A stretch of 46,059 bases of DNA. Origin: an uncultured Clostridium sp. (GTDB lineage Bacteria > Bacillota > Clostridia > TANB77 > CAG-508). Of the stretch, positions 18,255 through 28,038 are shown piece by piece; the first letter of the stretch is position 1, and each line of letters begins with the position of its first letter. Under the pieces are notes generated by a model, which was not told the origin of the DNA, searched no databases, and saw nothing but the letters and a program-made list of their open reading frames with translations. The DNA lies in assembly GCA_948434985.1 (NCBI GenBank), contig CAOJFV010000007.1, positions 1-46,059 of the forward strand. Direction: 5' to 3'. The position numbers and the translations under genes are program-made.

Positions 18255-19835
18255 ATGAAAATTTTAAAAGAAGAAAAAGGATCAATAACACTATTTGTTC
18301 TAATAGCAATGCTGTTTTTTGTTATGTACTTAGTAGGAATGTATATGTTAAGTGCAAACTCTGAAAGTAGCCTAACCAGAGAGACTGCTAGAATAAAAGA
18401 AATATATGAACAAGGTGTAAACAATATTCAAGATGTATATAACACTTTAGAAAGAAAAAATAAAACTGAAGTAAATGCTCCAAAACTTGTGACAGGAATG
18501 ACTCCAGTTAAATGGAATGAAACAGAATTCATAAAAACTACTTCCTATGATGAATGGTACTCATATGAAGATACATCTGCCCAAAAACAAGAAAACACAA
18601 GCAAATGGGCAAATGCTGAAACAGAAGATGGAAGTATGTGGGTATGGATACCACGTTTTGCATATAAAATAAATTACACTAATTCAAGTGATAAATCACA
18701 AGGTGGAACCATAGATGTAGTATTTCTAAAAGACGATACAAATAAAGACTTTAGAGGGTTAGATGTAACAAGCACAAACTATATAGATGAAAACGGAGTA
18801 CAAGGAGCATACATTGTACATCCAGCATTTAGAGATGGAACTAAAAATGGTTTTGCAAATGGAGAATGGAACAAAGAAATAACAGGATTTTGGATGGCAA
18901 AATTTGAAGCTGGATATGCAGGAACAGCGGGAGATGAAAGCTCAGCACAAGATTCAAATGTAAAATTAAGTGTTGTGAATAGTTGGAATGGAATTGAAAA
19001 CGCTAATATAGATACAAATTACTATGGTTCAAGAAACATAGGAGATAAAATAAAATATCCTGTGTTTCAAGCAAATAGGCCTAGTATGAATTATTTAGGA
19101 ATAAGTGATGTGTTTGATTTGTGTAAAGACTTAACAGGAGATAATAATCCATATGGATTTACCAATAAAGTAGATAGTCATCTAACAAAAAATAGTGAAT
19201 GGGGAGCAGTTGCATATTTAACATATAGTAAATATGGAAGAAACGGACAAGAAGTAAAAATAAACAATGTAAATGCAAATGGTGAAAACACAATAGTTGC
19301 AGTAACAGGATATGGAGCATCTAGTGTAAGTGCATTGGAAGATACTTCAAGAACACTTGCAACATTAATAAAAAGGGGACAGTATGGAAATTGGAAAACA
19401 GAACAAGGTCAAACAGCAAGTAGTACAGGAAACATATATGGAATATACGATTTAAGTGGAGGATTATGGGAATGGACAGCAGGATATATAGCACCAAGTA
19501 CAGGTAATTATATAATATATGGTGAAAGTTTAAAGGGAGAATCTAGTCAATATAAAACTAAATATATAGGGACATCATCAGATAGAAATATGAATTACAA
19601 TGAAATAGCAAATGTGTCAATAATAGGGGAGGCATTATGGGAGACGTCTTCTGAAGGAACAGGTGCAACGTCATGGGAAAATGACTATTCTGGATTTGTC
19701 AACTCAACTGGACCATTCACTAGACGAGGAGGCTTTTGTAGTGAAAGTTCTAATGCAGGGGTATTCGCATTTTACTACGGATATGGACACTGCTACTATA
19801 ATATAGGTTTTCGACCTGTACTTGTAACAGAGTAA
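18255..19835 (+). CDS. pilin-like surface protein with FGE/C-type-lectin-fold C-terminus, candidate DGR target
   Basis: Protein of 526 residues. The N-terminus (EEKGSITLFVLIAMLFF and onward) is a pilin-like signal: a basic head, Gly-Ser, then a hydrophobic helix. The rest resembles a formylglycine-generating-enzyme / C-type-lectin fold: MWVWIPRFAYKI, TGFWMAKFEAGY, IYDLSGGLWEWTAGY, and an end of RGGF...SNAGVF...NIGFRPVL. This fold and this ending are typical of proteins diversified by retroelements, in which codons just before IGFR vary. The residues there (FYYGYGHCYY) fit adenine-directed mutagenesis of AAC/AAT codons. No reverse transcriptase or template repeat was seen in the window. Likely exported and displayed for binding. 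Confidence 0.8.
   Translation: MKILKEEKGSITLFVLIAMLFFVMYLVGMYMLSANSESSLTRETARIKEIYEQGVNNIQDVYNTLERKNKTEVNAPKLVTGMTPVKWNETEFIKTTSYDEWYSYEDTSAQKQENTSKWANAETEDGSMWVWIPRFAYKINYTNSSDKSQGGTIDVVFLKDDTNKDFRGLDVTSTNYIDENGVQGAYIVHPAFRDGTKNGFANGEWNKEITGFWMAKFEAGYAGTAGDESSAQDSNVKLSVVNSWNGIENANIDTNYYGSRNIGDKIKYPVFQANRPSMNYLGISDVFDLCKDLTGDNNPYGFTNKVDSHLTKNSEWGAVAYLTYSKYGRNGQEVKINNVNANGENTIVAVTGYGASSVSALEDTSRTLATLIKRGQYGNWKTEQGQTASSTGNIYGIYDLSGGLWEWTAGYIAPSTGNYIIYGESLKGESSQYKTKYIGTSSDRNMNYNEIANVSIIGEALWETSSEGTGATSWENDYSGFVNSTGPFTRRGGFCSESSNAGVFAFYYGYGHCYYNIGFRPVLVTE
19730..19812 (+). other. candidate DGR variable region
   Basis: The last part of the surface protein gene, from the RGG codons to GGT TTT CGA. 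It is rich in TAC, TTC, CAC, TGC and TAT codons, all reachable from AAC or AAT by changes at adenines only, and framed by the conserved SNAGVF and NIGFR segments. Without the template repeat the call remains an inference. Confidence 0.5.
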
Positions 19836-19893
19836 AATAGTTAAAATGTTAAATATTAATAAAATTAATAAAAAAATAATAGGAGGAAAAAAT

Positions 19894-20532
19894 ATGGAAG
19901 ATATTTTTGAAAAATTAGAAGAATTAAAACAAAAATTAGGTAAGCTAGGAGAAAGGGACTTAGATACTAGTGAGCCATATTACATAAAAGGAAAAATAAT
20001 TAATGATATGTTAGATTTATATAAAGGAAAACAAGATGGATCTATATATACTTTAAGATTTATGCTAAGTAAACAAGAAATTTATTGGTGGCATAATTCT
20101 AGAACCAAGGAACACAACATCAATTTATCAGATGGAGGAATAAAGAGATTAGCTGATGGTAGTTATGGATTCTTTACTAGTACACTAGATGAAAAAGGAA
20201 AAATGCAGAATAAACAAGGAAATATTCAAGAACCAACAGCAGGAAACATATTATATCTTATAGAACAAACAGATGCGGAATTTGTAAAATTATACAAAGT
20301 TGCTTATCCTAAAACAAAAATTGTAGCAGATTCTAGCAACATAGTATATCATAAACCTCAAGAAGAGATAATAGAAGAGGCATATAGAGAGAATGAAGAA
20401 TATGATAAAGGCGAAGAAAGAATCGTAGATAGAATAGCAGAAATAGATGCACAAATAGCTATTCTATTAAAAGAGAAAGAAGAGCTACAACAAAAATTAA
20501 CAAGTCAAACTATAGATGAAGAAGAAAGATAA
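19894..20532 (+). CDS. hypothetical protein downstream of the surface protein
   Basis: Protein of 212 residues that I do not recognise. It begins MEDIFEKLEELKQKLGKLG, has a central segment with Trp pair and Gly (EIYWWHNSRTKEH, then GGIKRLADGSYGFF), and ends with a coiled coil (RIAEIDAQIAILLKEKEELQ). No membrane helix or signal. The start at 19894 has ATAGGAGGAAAA upstream; an earlier in-frame ATG at 19846 lacks one. It lies between the surface protein and smc with short spacers. Confidence 0.65.
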   Translation: MEDIFEKLEELKQKLGKLGERDLDTSEPYYIKGKIINDMLDLYKGKQDGSIYTLRFMLSKQEIYWWHNSRTKEHNINLSDGGIKRLADGSYGFFTSTLDEKGKMQNKQGNIQEPTAGNILYLIEQTDAEFVKLYKVAYPKTKIVADSSNIVYHKPQEEIIEEAYRENEEYDKGEERIVDRIAEIDAQIAILLKEKEELQQKLTSQTIDEEER

Positions 20533-20577
20533 TTATAATTGGATTTTATAAGTTAAAGCAATAAAAGGTGGTAACAA

Positions 20578-23500
20578 ATGTACTTAAAAAGATTAGAACT
20601 ACAAGGATTTAAATCCTTTGCAGATAAAACAGTATTAGAATTTAGAGAAGGAATAACATCAGTTATTGGACCAAATGGATCACGGAAAAAGTAATATCTC
20701 AGATGCTATAAGATGGGTACTTGGAGAACAAAGTATGAAATCATTAAGAGGTTCAAAATCTGAAGATATTATATTTGCTGGAACACAAAATAGAAAATCA
20801 CTAGGCTTTGCAGAAGCCTCAATTGTGTTTGATAATACAGATGGAAAACTTCCAATAGAATATAATGAAGTAACAGTTACGAGAAAAATATATAGAAGTG
20901 GAGAATCAGGATATTTTATAAATAAAACTCCTTGTAGATTAAAAGACGTACTAGAACTATTTATGGATACAGGAATTGGAAAAGATGGATATAGTATAAT
21001 AGGACAAGGAAAAATTGATGAAATATTAAGTAACAAATCAGAAGATAGACGTCATATATTTGAAGAAGCAGCAGGAATAGTAAAATATAGGGTAAGAAAA
21101 CTAGAATCAGAGAAAAAATTAGAAAACACTAAATTAAACTTACTAAGAATAAACGACATATTAGCAGAAATAGAGGGGACAATAGAACCTCTTAAAATGC
21201 AATCTGAAAAAGCAAGAAAATTTTTAGATTTACGTGAAGAACTAAAGGGAATAGAAATAGGGCTATTTTTACACAACATAGATACTTATAAAGAAAAATT
21301 AGAAAAATTAAAAATAGATGAAGATATTTTAATATCAAATAATAATGAAGCTGAGCAAAAAATGGCTACTTTGAATGAACTAAAAGAAAAACTAAAAATA
21401 GAAATAAATGATATAACAGAAAAAATAGAGTCCATTCAAAACATAGGCTTTGAAAGCAGTAAACAAATAGAACAAATAAACTCTAACATAAATGTTGCAA
21501 ACGAAAGAATTGCAAACAACAATGAAAACTATAAAAGATATGAAAAAGAAATAGAAGAAAGTAAAACTCGTATAAAAGAATTAGAAGAAGAAAAACTACA
21601 AAAAACAGAAAAAAAAGAAAATCTTTTAGGAAACAAAGAAAAATTTCAAAAAGAACTTCATCAAAAAGAAGAAAAACTACAAGAATTAACAGCCAAGTTA
21701 TCAACAAAAGAAAAAGAAATAGAAAATAAAAAAGCAAAAATAGAACAAAATGTGGATAAAAAATATGAAATAAGTGGTGAAATAAATTTACTAGATGCAA
21801 ATTACGAAAACTCTTCAAAAAGAGAACAAACACTAAGCCAAGAAATACAAGTAACAATTAGTGAATTAGATAGTACTCGTATTACAAAAGAAGATATATC
21901 AAAAACATTTGCAGAAATTGAAAAAAACAGAAACTCTATAAAAAAATCATTAGAAGAAATAGGGGAAAAAAGAGATACTGCAACTGAAAAAATAAAAAAA
22001 TATACTGAAAATATTAACACATATGAAACAGAACAAAGAATAAAATCGGCAAGACTAAAATTCTTACAAGAAACTGAAAGGGAAAAAGAAGGCTTTATAA
22101 GAAGTGTAAAATCATTACTATTAGACTGTGAAAAAAATAATACTTTATCAAAAGGAATGAACCGGAGTATTATCAAACCTAATAAAAGTAGATAAGAAAT
22201 ATGAAACAGCAATAGAAATGGCACTTGGAGCGGCATTACAAAACATAGTTACAGACACAGAAGAAGATGCAAAGAAACTAGTAGAACATTTAAGAAAAAA
22301 CAACTTAGGAAGAGCAACATTTTTACCAATTACTTCTGTAAAAGGAAAAAAACTAGAAAAATTAAACGATAAAGGAATAAATGGAGTAATAGGAATTGCA
22401 TCAGACCTCATCAAGGTAAATAAAAAATATGAAGAAGTAATATTAAACTTGCTTGGTAGAACAGTTATAGTAGAAGATATGGATGTGGCTGTAAAACTTG
22501 CAAAACAAAATAATTATTCTTTTAAAATAGTAACTGTAAAAGGAGATATAATAAACCCATCTGGAGGAATTACAGGAGGAAGTATAGCGGCAAAAACAGT
22601 AAATATTTTAGGTAGAGCAAGAGAAATAGAAGACTTAGAAAAAGAACTAAAACAAATTTCAGAAAAAATTGAAAAAGAAACTAAGGAAAAAGAAGAATAC
22701 GAAAAAAGTATAGAAAATGTATTAGAAGAAGTTGAAGCTTTAGAAAAAAGCTTACAAGAAATAGACATAGTATATGCAACAGATAAGCAAAAAGTAATTG
22801 CAGTAGATGAAAACATAGAGAAGCTAAAAACACGTTTAGAAAAATATAGGGAAGAGCAAAATGAATTAAAAACTTTAAAAGAAGATATTTTAAAGCAAAA
22901 AGAGGAAAAGCAAAAAGAAATAGAAACATTACAAACTGAAATAGAAGCTCTAAATCAAGAAGTAGAACAATATGCAGTTTTAAATAAAGACAATCAAAAA
23001 TATATAGACGATTTAAACTTCGACATTACAAACTTAAAAATATCAGTATCATCATTTGATGAATCAGAAACTTCAATAGATGAGATGGTAGAAAGAATAA
23101 ACCAAGACATTGAAAATTGTAATGCAAGTGTGAAAAACAAAGAAGAACAAATGACAAAAATAGGACAAGACAATAAAAATTTAGAGGCATCACTAGAAGA
23201 ATATAAAGAACAAATAGAAACAATAAAACTCGAAGTAACCAATAGCAGTAAAAACATAGAAGAACTAAAAAATGAAAGAACTGCAAAAAATGAAGAGCAA
23301 TCAAAAACAGATGAAGAAATACTATCACAATTTAATGTAATAGAAGATTTAAAAGCACAAATAGTAAAAATGGATGTAAAAAAGACAAAACTAGAAGAAG
23401 ACATTGAAGAAATAATAAACAAAATGTGGGAAGAATATGAAATAACACCAAACAATGTAGATGGTTATGAAAAACCAGCAAATGTAGCTGAAACCACAAA

Positions 23501-24131
23501 AAAAGTAAACAGTTTGCGTAATCAAATAAAGAATTTAGGAAGTATAAACATAGATTCGATAGAAGAATACAAGCAAACTAAAGAAAGATATGACTTTATG
23601 TGTGAACAAAGATTAGATTTAGAAGATGGAGCAGCGAAACTTAAAAAGGTAATTAGTGATATGACTGCTACAATGAAAGAACAATTTGAAGTAAAATTCA
23701 ATATAATAAATCAAAACTTTGGAGAAGTATTTAGAGAACTATTTGGTGGAGGAAAAGCAGAGCTTATTCTAACAGATACAGATAATATTCTAGAATGTGG
23801 AATAGAAATTCAGGTACAACCACCAGGAAAGAAACTACAAAGTATGAGCTTACTTTCAGGAGGAGAAAAAGCATTTACAGCAATAGCGTTACTATTTGCG
23901 ATACTAAAAATAAATCCAGCACCATTCTGTGTACTAGATGAAATAGAAGCAGCACTTGATGATGTAAATGTATATAGATTTGCGGACTACTTAAAAAGAT
24001 TTTCTAATAATACACAATTCTTAGTAATAACACACAGAAAAGGAACAATGGAAGCAGCAGATACAGTATATGGAATAACAATGCAAGAAAATGGTATATC
24101 TAAGTTATTATCTATGAAATTAGGGAGTTAA
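20578..24131 (+). CDS. smc: chromosome segregation ATPase SMC, two +1 CGG shifts
   Basis: SMC condensin ATPase. After two +1 shifts the product has about 1183 residues, the normal length. It opens [17 protein letters not shown] with Walker A GPNGSGKSN at residues 32-40, then QGKIDEIL and a long coiled coil, hinge (SLLL to GGITGGS), second coiled coil, signature LLSGGEKAF and Walker [13 protein letters not shown]. The zero frame breaks at 20683 (TCA CGG AAA AAG TAA), exactly at the Walker A glycine, and at 22163 (AAC CGG AGT) in the hinge, where shifting gives [12 protein letters not shown]. Two breaks in an essential ATPase otherwise intact over 3.5 kb argue against decay. RBS AAAGGTGG precedes the ATG. 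Confidence 0.93.
20683..20685 (+). other. CGG +1 site 1 (smc, Walker A)
   Basis: TCA CGG A: zero frame meets TAA three codons later. Reading GGA instead gives the Walker A sequence GSGKS. Confidence 0.93.
22163..22165 (+). other. CGG +1 site 2 (smc, hinge)
   Basis: AAC CGG A: shifting restores [15 protein letters not shown] in the hinge and continues to the normal C-terminus; the unshifted frame stops within 11 codons. Confidence 0.92.
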
Positions 24132-24145
24132 GGAAGTACAGAGTT

Positions 24146-24709
24146 ATGAACTATTTAGAACAAATAAGAAATTATAAACCATATAACGAGCAAGAAGAAG
24201 CAGATAAAAAACAAATCTTATATTATGCAAGTATTTTTGATGATTTACTAACTCGTGAAAATAAAATTGCACACTTTAGTGCATCCTCATTTATATTTAA
24301 TGAAACAAGAGATAAAATATTATTTATATATCATAATATTTATAAAGCATGGACTTGGACTGGAGGACATACTGATGGAGAAGATAATTTTTTAAATGTT
24401 GCGTTACGTGAAGCAAAAGAAGAAACAGGATTAAAAAGTGTTAAACCAATTATAAAAGATATGTTCACACTTGAAATATTACCAGTATGGGGACATATAA
24501 AAAGAGGAAAATATGTAGTAGCACATCAACATATAAATATAACATATATATTTGAAGCAGATGAGCAAGAAGAATTACACATAAAAGAAGATGAAAACAG
24601 TGGTGTAAAATGGATAAAAGTAGAAGATATAAAAAAATACTCAGACGAAAAAGATATGTATCCATATTATGATAAAATATTAGATAAAATGAAAAAAGTT
24701 GGATTATAA
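24146..24709 (+). CDS. NUDIX hydrolase
   Basis: Protein of 187 residues with a NUDIX box beginning GGHTDGEDNFLNVALREAKE and ending EETGL at about residues 75-98, giving the G-x5-E-x7-REUXEE metal-binding pattern with one variation (Asp/Glu spacing at its start). Members hydrolyse nucleoside diphosphate derivatives. The substrate cannot be read from sequence. The start lies 15 bases after the smc stop with AAGGAAG upstream, so it is probably co-transcribed with smc. A strong terminator follows. Confidence 0.9.
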   Translation: MNYLEQIRNYKPYNEQEEADKKQILYYASIFDDLLTRENKIAHFSASSFIFNETRDKILFIYHNIYKAWTWTGGHTDGEDNFLNVALREAKEETGLKSVKPIIKDMFTLEILPVWGHIKRGKYVVAHQHINITYIFEADEQEELHIKEDENSGVKWIKVEDIKKYSDEKDMYPYYDKILDKMKKVGL

Positions 24710-24712
24710 CAA

Positions 24713-24752
24713 AAAAGAGAAGAAATTATTTAAAAAAATTTCTTCTCTTTTT
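24713..24752 (+). terminator. terminator after the NUDIX gene
   Basis: AAAGAGAAGAAA pairs with TTTCTTCTCTTT and is followed by a T run. Confidence 0.85.
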
Positions 24753-24813
24753 ATGTCATATAAAAAAAGTACAAGCATAAAATGTACAAAACGAATGATA
24801 GGAGAGTGGATTT

Positions 24814-27478
24814 ATGTGGCATACGAAAGATGTTGAAGAAACAAGAAGAAATTTAAGGACAAACTTAGAAAGTGGTTTAACAGAGGAGGAGGCAAGAGAA
24901 AGATTAGAGAAAAATGGTCCAAATAAATTACAGGACAAGAAAAAAGAAAGTATTATCATTAAATTTATAAAACAATTTAATGATTTTATGATTATTATAC
25001 TTATAATAGCATCTGGCATTTCAGCAGTAATGGCATATTTAGAAGGGTCAGGAGATTATTTTGATTCTATTATAATAATAGCTATAGTAGTATTTAACGC
25101 TATAATGGGACTAGTTCAAGAAGCAAAAGCAGAAAAGTCATTAGAAGCATTAAAGAAAATGTCTAGTCCTACTGCTAGAGTAAAAAGAAACGGAAAAATT
25201 GCTACTATTCCAAGTGAAGAAGTAGTGGTAGGAGATATAATAATACTAGAAGCAGGAAATTATGTGCCAGCAGATTGTAGATTAGTAAACACTTCAAATT
25301 TAAAAGTAGAAGAATCTGCTTTAACAGGAGAAACAATACCAGTTTTAAAAGATGAAAACATTATATTAAAACAAGATGTAACACTTGGAGATAGGGTAAA
25401 TATGGTTTATGCCACAACAATTACAGTAGGAGGACATCGGAGAGGCAATTGTAACAGATACAGGAATGTCAACAAAAGTTGGAAAAATTGCAAAAATGAT
25501 TATACAAGATGAATCGCCAGAAACACCAATACAGAAAAAATTAGGAGAAGTAGGAAAAACCTTAGGAGTAGCATGTCTATTAATATGTCTTGCAATATTT
25601 ATAATAGGAATATTCAAAAAAATACCAGTAGTAGAAATGTTTATGACATCAGTTGGACTTGCAGTAGCGGCAATACCAGAAGGACTTCCAGCAATTGTTA
25701 CAATTATGCTATCAATAGGAGTTACTAAAATGGCGAGAAAAAATGCAATAATTAGAAAACTACCAGCAGTAGAAACTCTAGGAAGTAGTAGTGTAATCTG
25801 TTCAGATAAAACAGGAACTTTAACACAAAATAAAATGAAAGTAGTAGAATTAAAAGATATACACGGAAAAATAGTAATAGAAAAAGAATATAAATTTATA
25901 TTAGACCTTGCAAGTATGTGTACAGATAGTTACATAGAAAATCAAAATGGAACATTAGTAGCAAAGGGAGAAGCAACAGAAATAGCAATTGTAAATGAGG
26001 CATTGAGAATTGGAGAAAATAAAAATGAATTGTATAGAGACTATCCAAGAATTGCAGATATACCATTTGATTCGGGAAGAAAATTAATGACAACAGTTCA
26101 TAAGTTAGGAAATAAATATAGAATAATAACAAAAGGAGCACCAGATGTATTACTAGATAGATGTATAAACTATTATTATAATGGAGAGACAACAACATTA
26201 ACAAGTAATATAAAGAATAAAATAAATGTAGAAAATCTAAAACTTGCAAATGATGCATTAAGAGTACTTGCAGTAGCATATAAAGATATAGACATATTAC
26301 CTACAAAAATAGATACTACTACCTTAGAACAAGGGCTTAATTTTGTAGGACTAATTGGAATGATAGATCCACCAAGAGAAGGAGTAAAAGAGGCAGTAGC
26401 AACTTGTAAAAAAGCAGGAATAAAAACAGTTATGATAACAGGAGACCATATTAGTACTGCAACAGCAATAGCTAAAAACTTAGGAATATTAAGACCAAAT
26501 GATATAGCAATTACAGGTGCTGAATTAGATAAAATAACAGATGAAGACTTACAAAAAAATATAATGAAATATTCAGTGTTTGCAAGAGTATCACCAGAGC
26601 ATAAAGTAAGAATTGTAAAAGCCTTTAGAAGTACAGGATCAGTAGTTGCAATGACAGGTGATCGGAGTAAATGATGCACCAGCACTAAAAAATGCAGATA
26701 TAGGAATATCTATGGGACAAAACCGGTACAGATGTAGCAAAAAATGCATCAGATATGATATTAACAGATGATAATTTTGTAACTATAGTAGAAGCTGTAA
26801 AACAAGGAAGAAATATTTTCGAAAATATAAGAAAAGCAGTACATTTTCTAATAGCAACAAACATAGGTGAAATTGTAACTATATTTGTAGGGCTTTTGTT
26901 AGGTCTAAAATCACCACTAATTGCAATACAATTGTTATGGATAAATTTAGTAACAGACTCAATTCCAGCAATTGCTTTAGGACTTGAAAGACCAGATAAA
27001 GATATAATGAATAGAAAACCACGAGATGCTAAAAAAGGAATATTTGCAGATGGACTATGGGGGAAAATATTTGTTGAAGGAATAATGCTTGGAATGCTTA
27101 CATTATTTGCATTTAGCTTAGGAAATAATCTATATGGAATAGAAGCCCGGCAGAACAATGGCATTCTTATCTTTAGGATTACTTGAGCTCGTACATAGTT
27201 TTAATATAAAAAGTGAAGAATCAATATTCAAAGTAGGAATATTTGAAAATAAATACTTAGTAGGAGCATTAATTTTAGGAACAATATTACAAGTAGGAGT
27301 AGTATGTGTACCAGTTTTAGCAGATATATTTAACTTAGTACCACTAAATACTATACAATGGGTATATGTAGCATTAATATCAATATCACCTGTTGTAATA
27401 ATGGAAACACAAAAGAAATTTAACGAGATTAAATTCGGAAAAGTTGTGTATGGATATAAGGAAAGAAGTGATTATTAA
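24814..27478 (+). CDS. P-type Ca2+-transporting ATPase, four +1 CGG shifts
   Basis: Calcium-pump-type P-ATPase, about 886 residues after four +1 shifts, the usual length for type IIA. Visible marks: N-terminal cation-ATPase domain (VEETRRNL...GLTEEEARERLEKNGPN), LTGET actuator motif, PEGLP in helix 4, phosphorylation site CSDKTGTLTQNK, KGAPD, TGDGVNDAPALKNADIG hinge and C-terminal helices with LLWINLVTDSIPA. The four breaks are at 25438, 26663, 26724 and 27148. Sites 2 and 3 are 61 bases apart, either side of the segment ending MGQNGTDVAKNASDMI. Every shift restores family sequence. RBS ATAGGAGAG precedes the ATG. Probably exports Ca2+ or a related cation from the cytoplasm. Confidence 0.93.
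25438..25440 (+). other. CGG +1 site 3 (P-type ATPase, actuator)
   Basis: CAT CGG A: shifting gives GGHGEAIVTDTGMSTKVGKIA, the normal sequence after the actuator domain. Confidence 0.92.
26663..26665 (+). other. CGG +1 site 4 (P-type ATPase, TGDGVNDAP)
   Basis: GAT CGG A: shifting restores TGDGVNDAP, a motif conserved in nearly all P-type ATPases; unshifted frame stops within four codons. Confidence 0.94.
26724..26726 (+). other. CGG +1 site 5 (P-type ATPase)
   Basis: AAC CGG T: shifting gives MGQNGTDVAKNASDM, matching the family's MG-x-x-GTDVAKxASDM segment. Confidence 0.94.
27148..27150 (+). other. CGG +1 site 6 (P-type ATPase, C-terminal helices)
   Basis: GCC CGG C: shifting gives EAGRTMAFLSLGLLELVH, the usual RTMAF segment of calcium pumps. 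The only CGGC example. Confidence 0.92.
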
Positions 27479-27485
27479 CAAAAAT

Positions 27486-27514
27486 TTGCAAAATTATTAA
27501 TATTATGTTAATAT
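27486..27514 (+). promoter_or_regulatory. promoter of the 27574 gene
   Basis: TTGCAA, 17-base spacer, TAATAT. It lies in the gap after the P-type ATPase and gives the next gene its own transcript. Confidence 0.6.
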
Positions 27515-27573
27515 ATAAGTAATGTAATTGTAAAAAGTAGTTGTTTTGTAAAATAACGAAAGGAGAACAAAAT

Positions 27574-27951
27574 ATGCAAATCTTTTATGTTACATTTTGT
27601 TGGAACAGGCGGCTCTTCTATGACGGATATATAATAAGAAAGGATAATAGCGATATTTTAGGATATACAGATGATTTACTTATTATTGGAAATCAAAAAG
27701 GATTTGGAGAAGTCCAAAGGAATGGAAGTGTAAAGTTTTATTCCATATCAAATGAGATATTCGTACAGTGTGAGGCAAAAGATGGAATTCGAGTAGAACT
27801 TAAAGGTGATGAAGAAGAAGCAAAAATTTCTTTAAAGAGAGTTCAGAATGTCCATAATGAAGAAATAATATCCAAAATTAAAAAAATGCTGAAAGATTAT
27901 CCTAAAGAAATAAGAGAGATAGTAGAAGAGATGTATTGGAGGGAGGAGTAA
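27574..27951 (+). CDS. hypothetical protein of foreign composition, CGG read as Arg
   Basis: Protein of 125 residues that I do not recognise, beginning MQIFYVTFCWNRRLFYDGY and ending in an acidic helix (KIKKMLKDYPKEIREIVEEMYW). RBS GAAAGGAGAAC suits the ATG at 27574. The thirteenth codon is CGG (AGG CGG CTC); here the frame stays open for another 110 codons, so Arg is the sensible reading, unlike native genes. If CGG shifts +1, the product ends after 19 residues. It has its own promoter and terminator, and looks acquired. Confidence 0.7.
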   Translation: MQIFYVTFCWNRRLFYDGYIIRKDNSDILGYTDDLLIIGNQKGFGEVQRNGSVKFYSISNEIFVQCEAKDGIRVELKGDEEEAKISLKRVQNVHNEEIISKIKKMLKDYPKEIREIVEEMYWREE

Positions 27952-27967
27952 AATCCTCCTATTTTTT
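27941..27967 (+). terminator. terminator of the 27574 gene
   Basis: GGAGGAGTAAAATCCTCC hairpin overlapping the stop codon, followed by a T run. Confidence 0.8.
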
Positions 27968-28038
27968 ATAAAAATATTGCAATTACTAAAAAATAATAAT
28001 ACAATAGGACTAGAAAATGCGAAAAGGGGAACAAAGCA

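Noticed and set aside
27601-27640. A shifted reading GTGGSSMT at the CGG in the 27574 gene
   Set aside because: The alternative frame meets a stop after eight codons, while the unshifted frame stays open to a terminator-linked stop.
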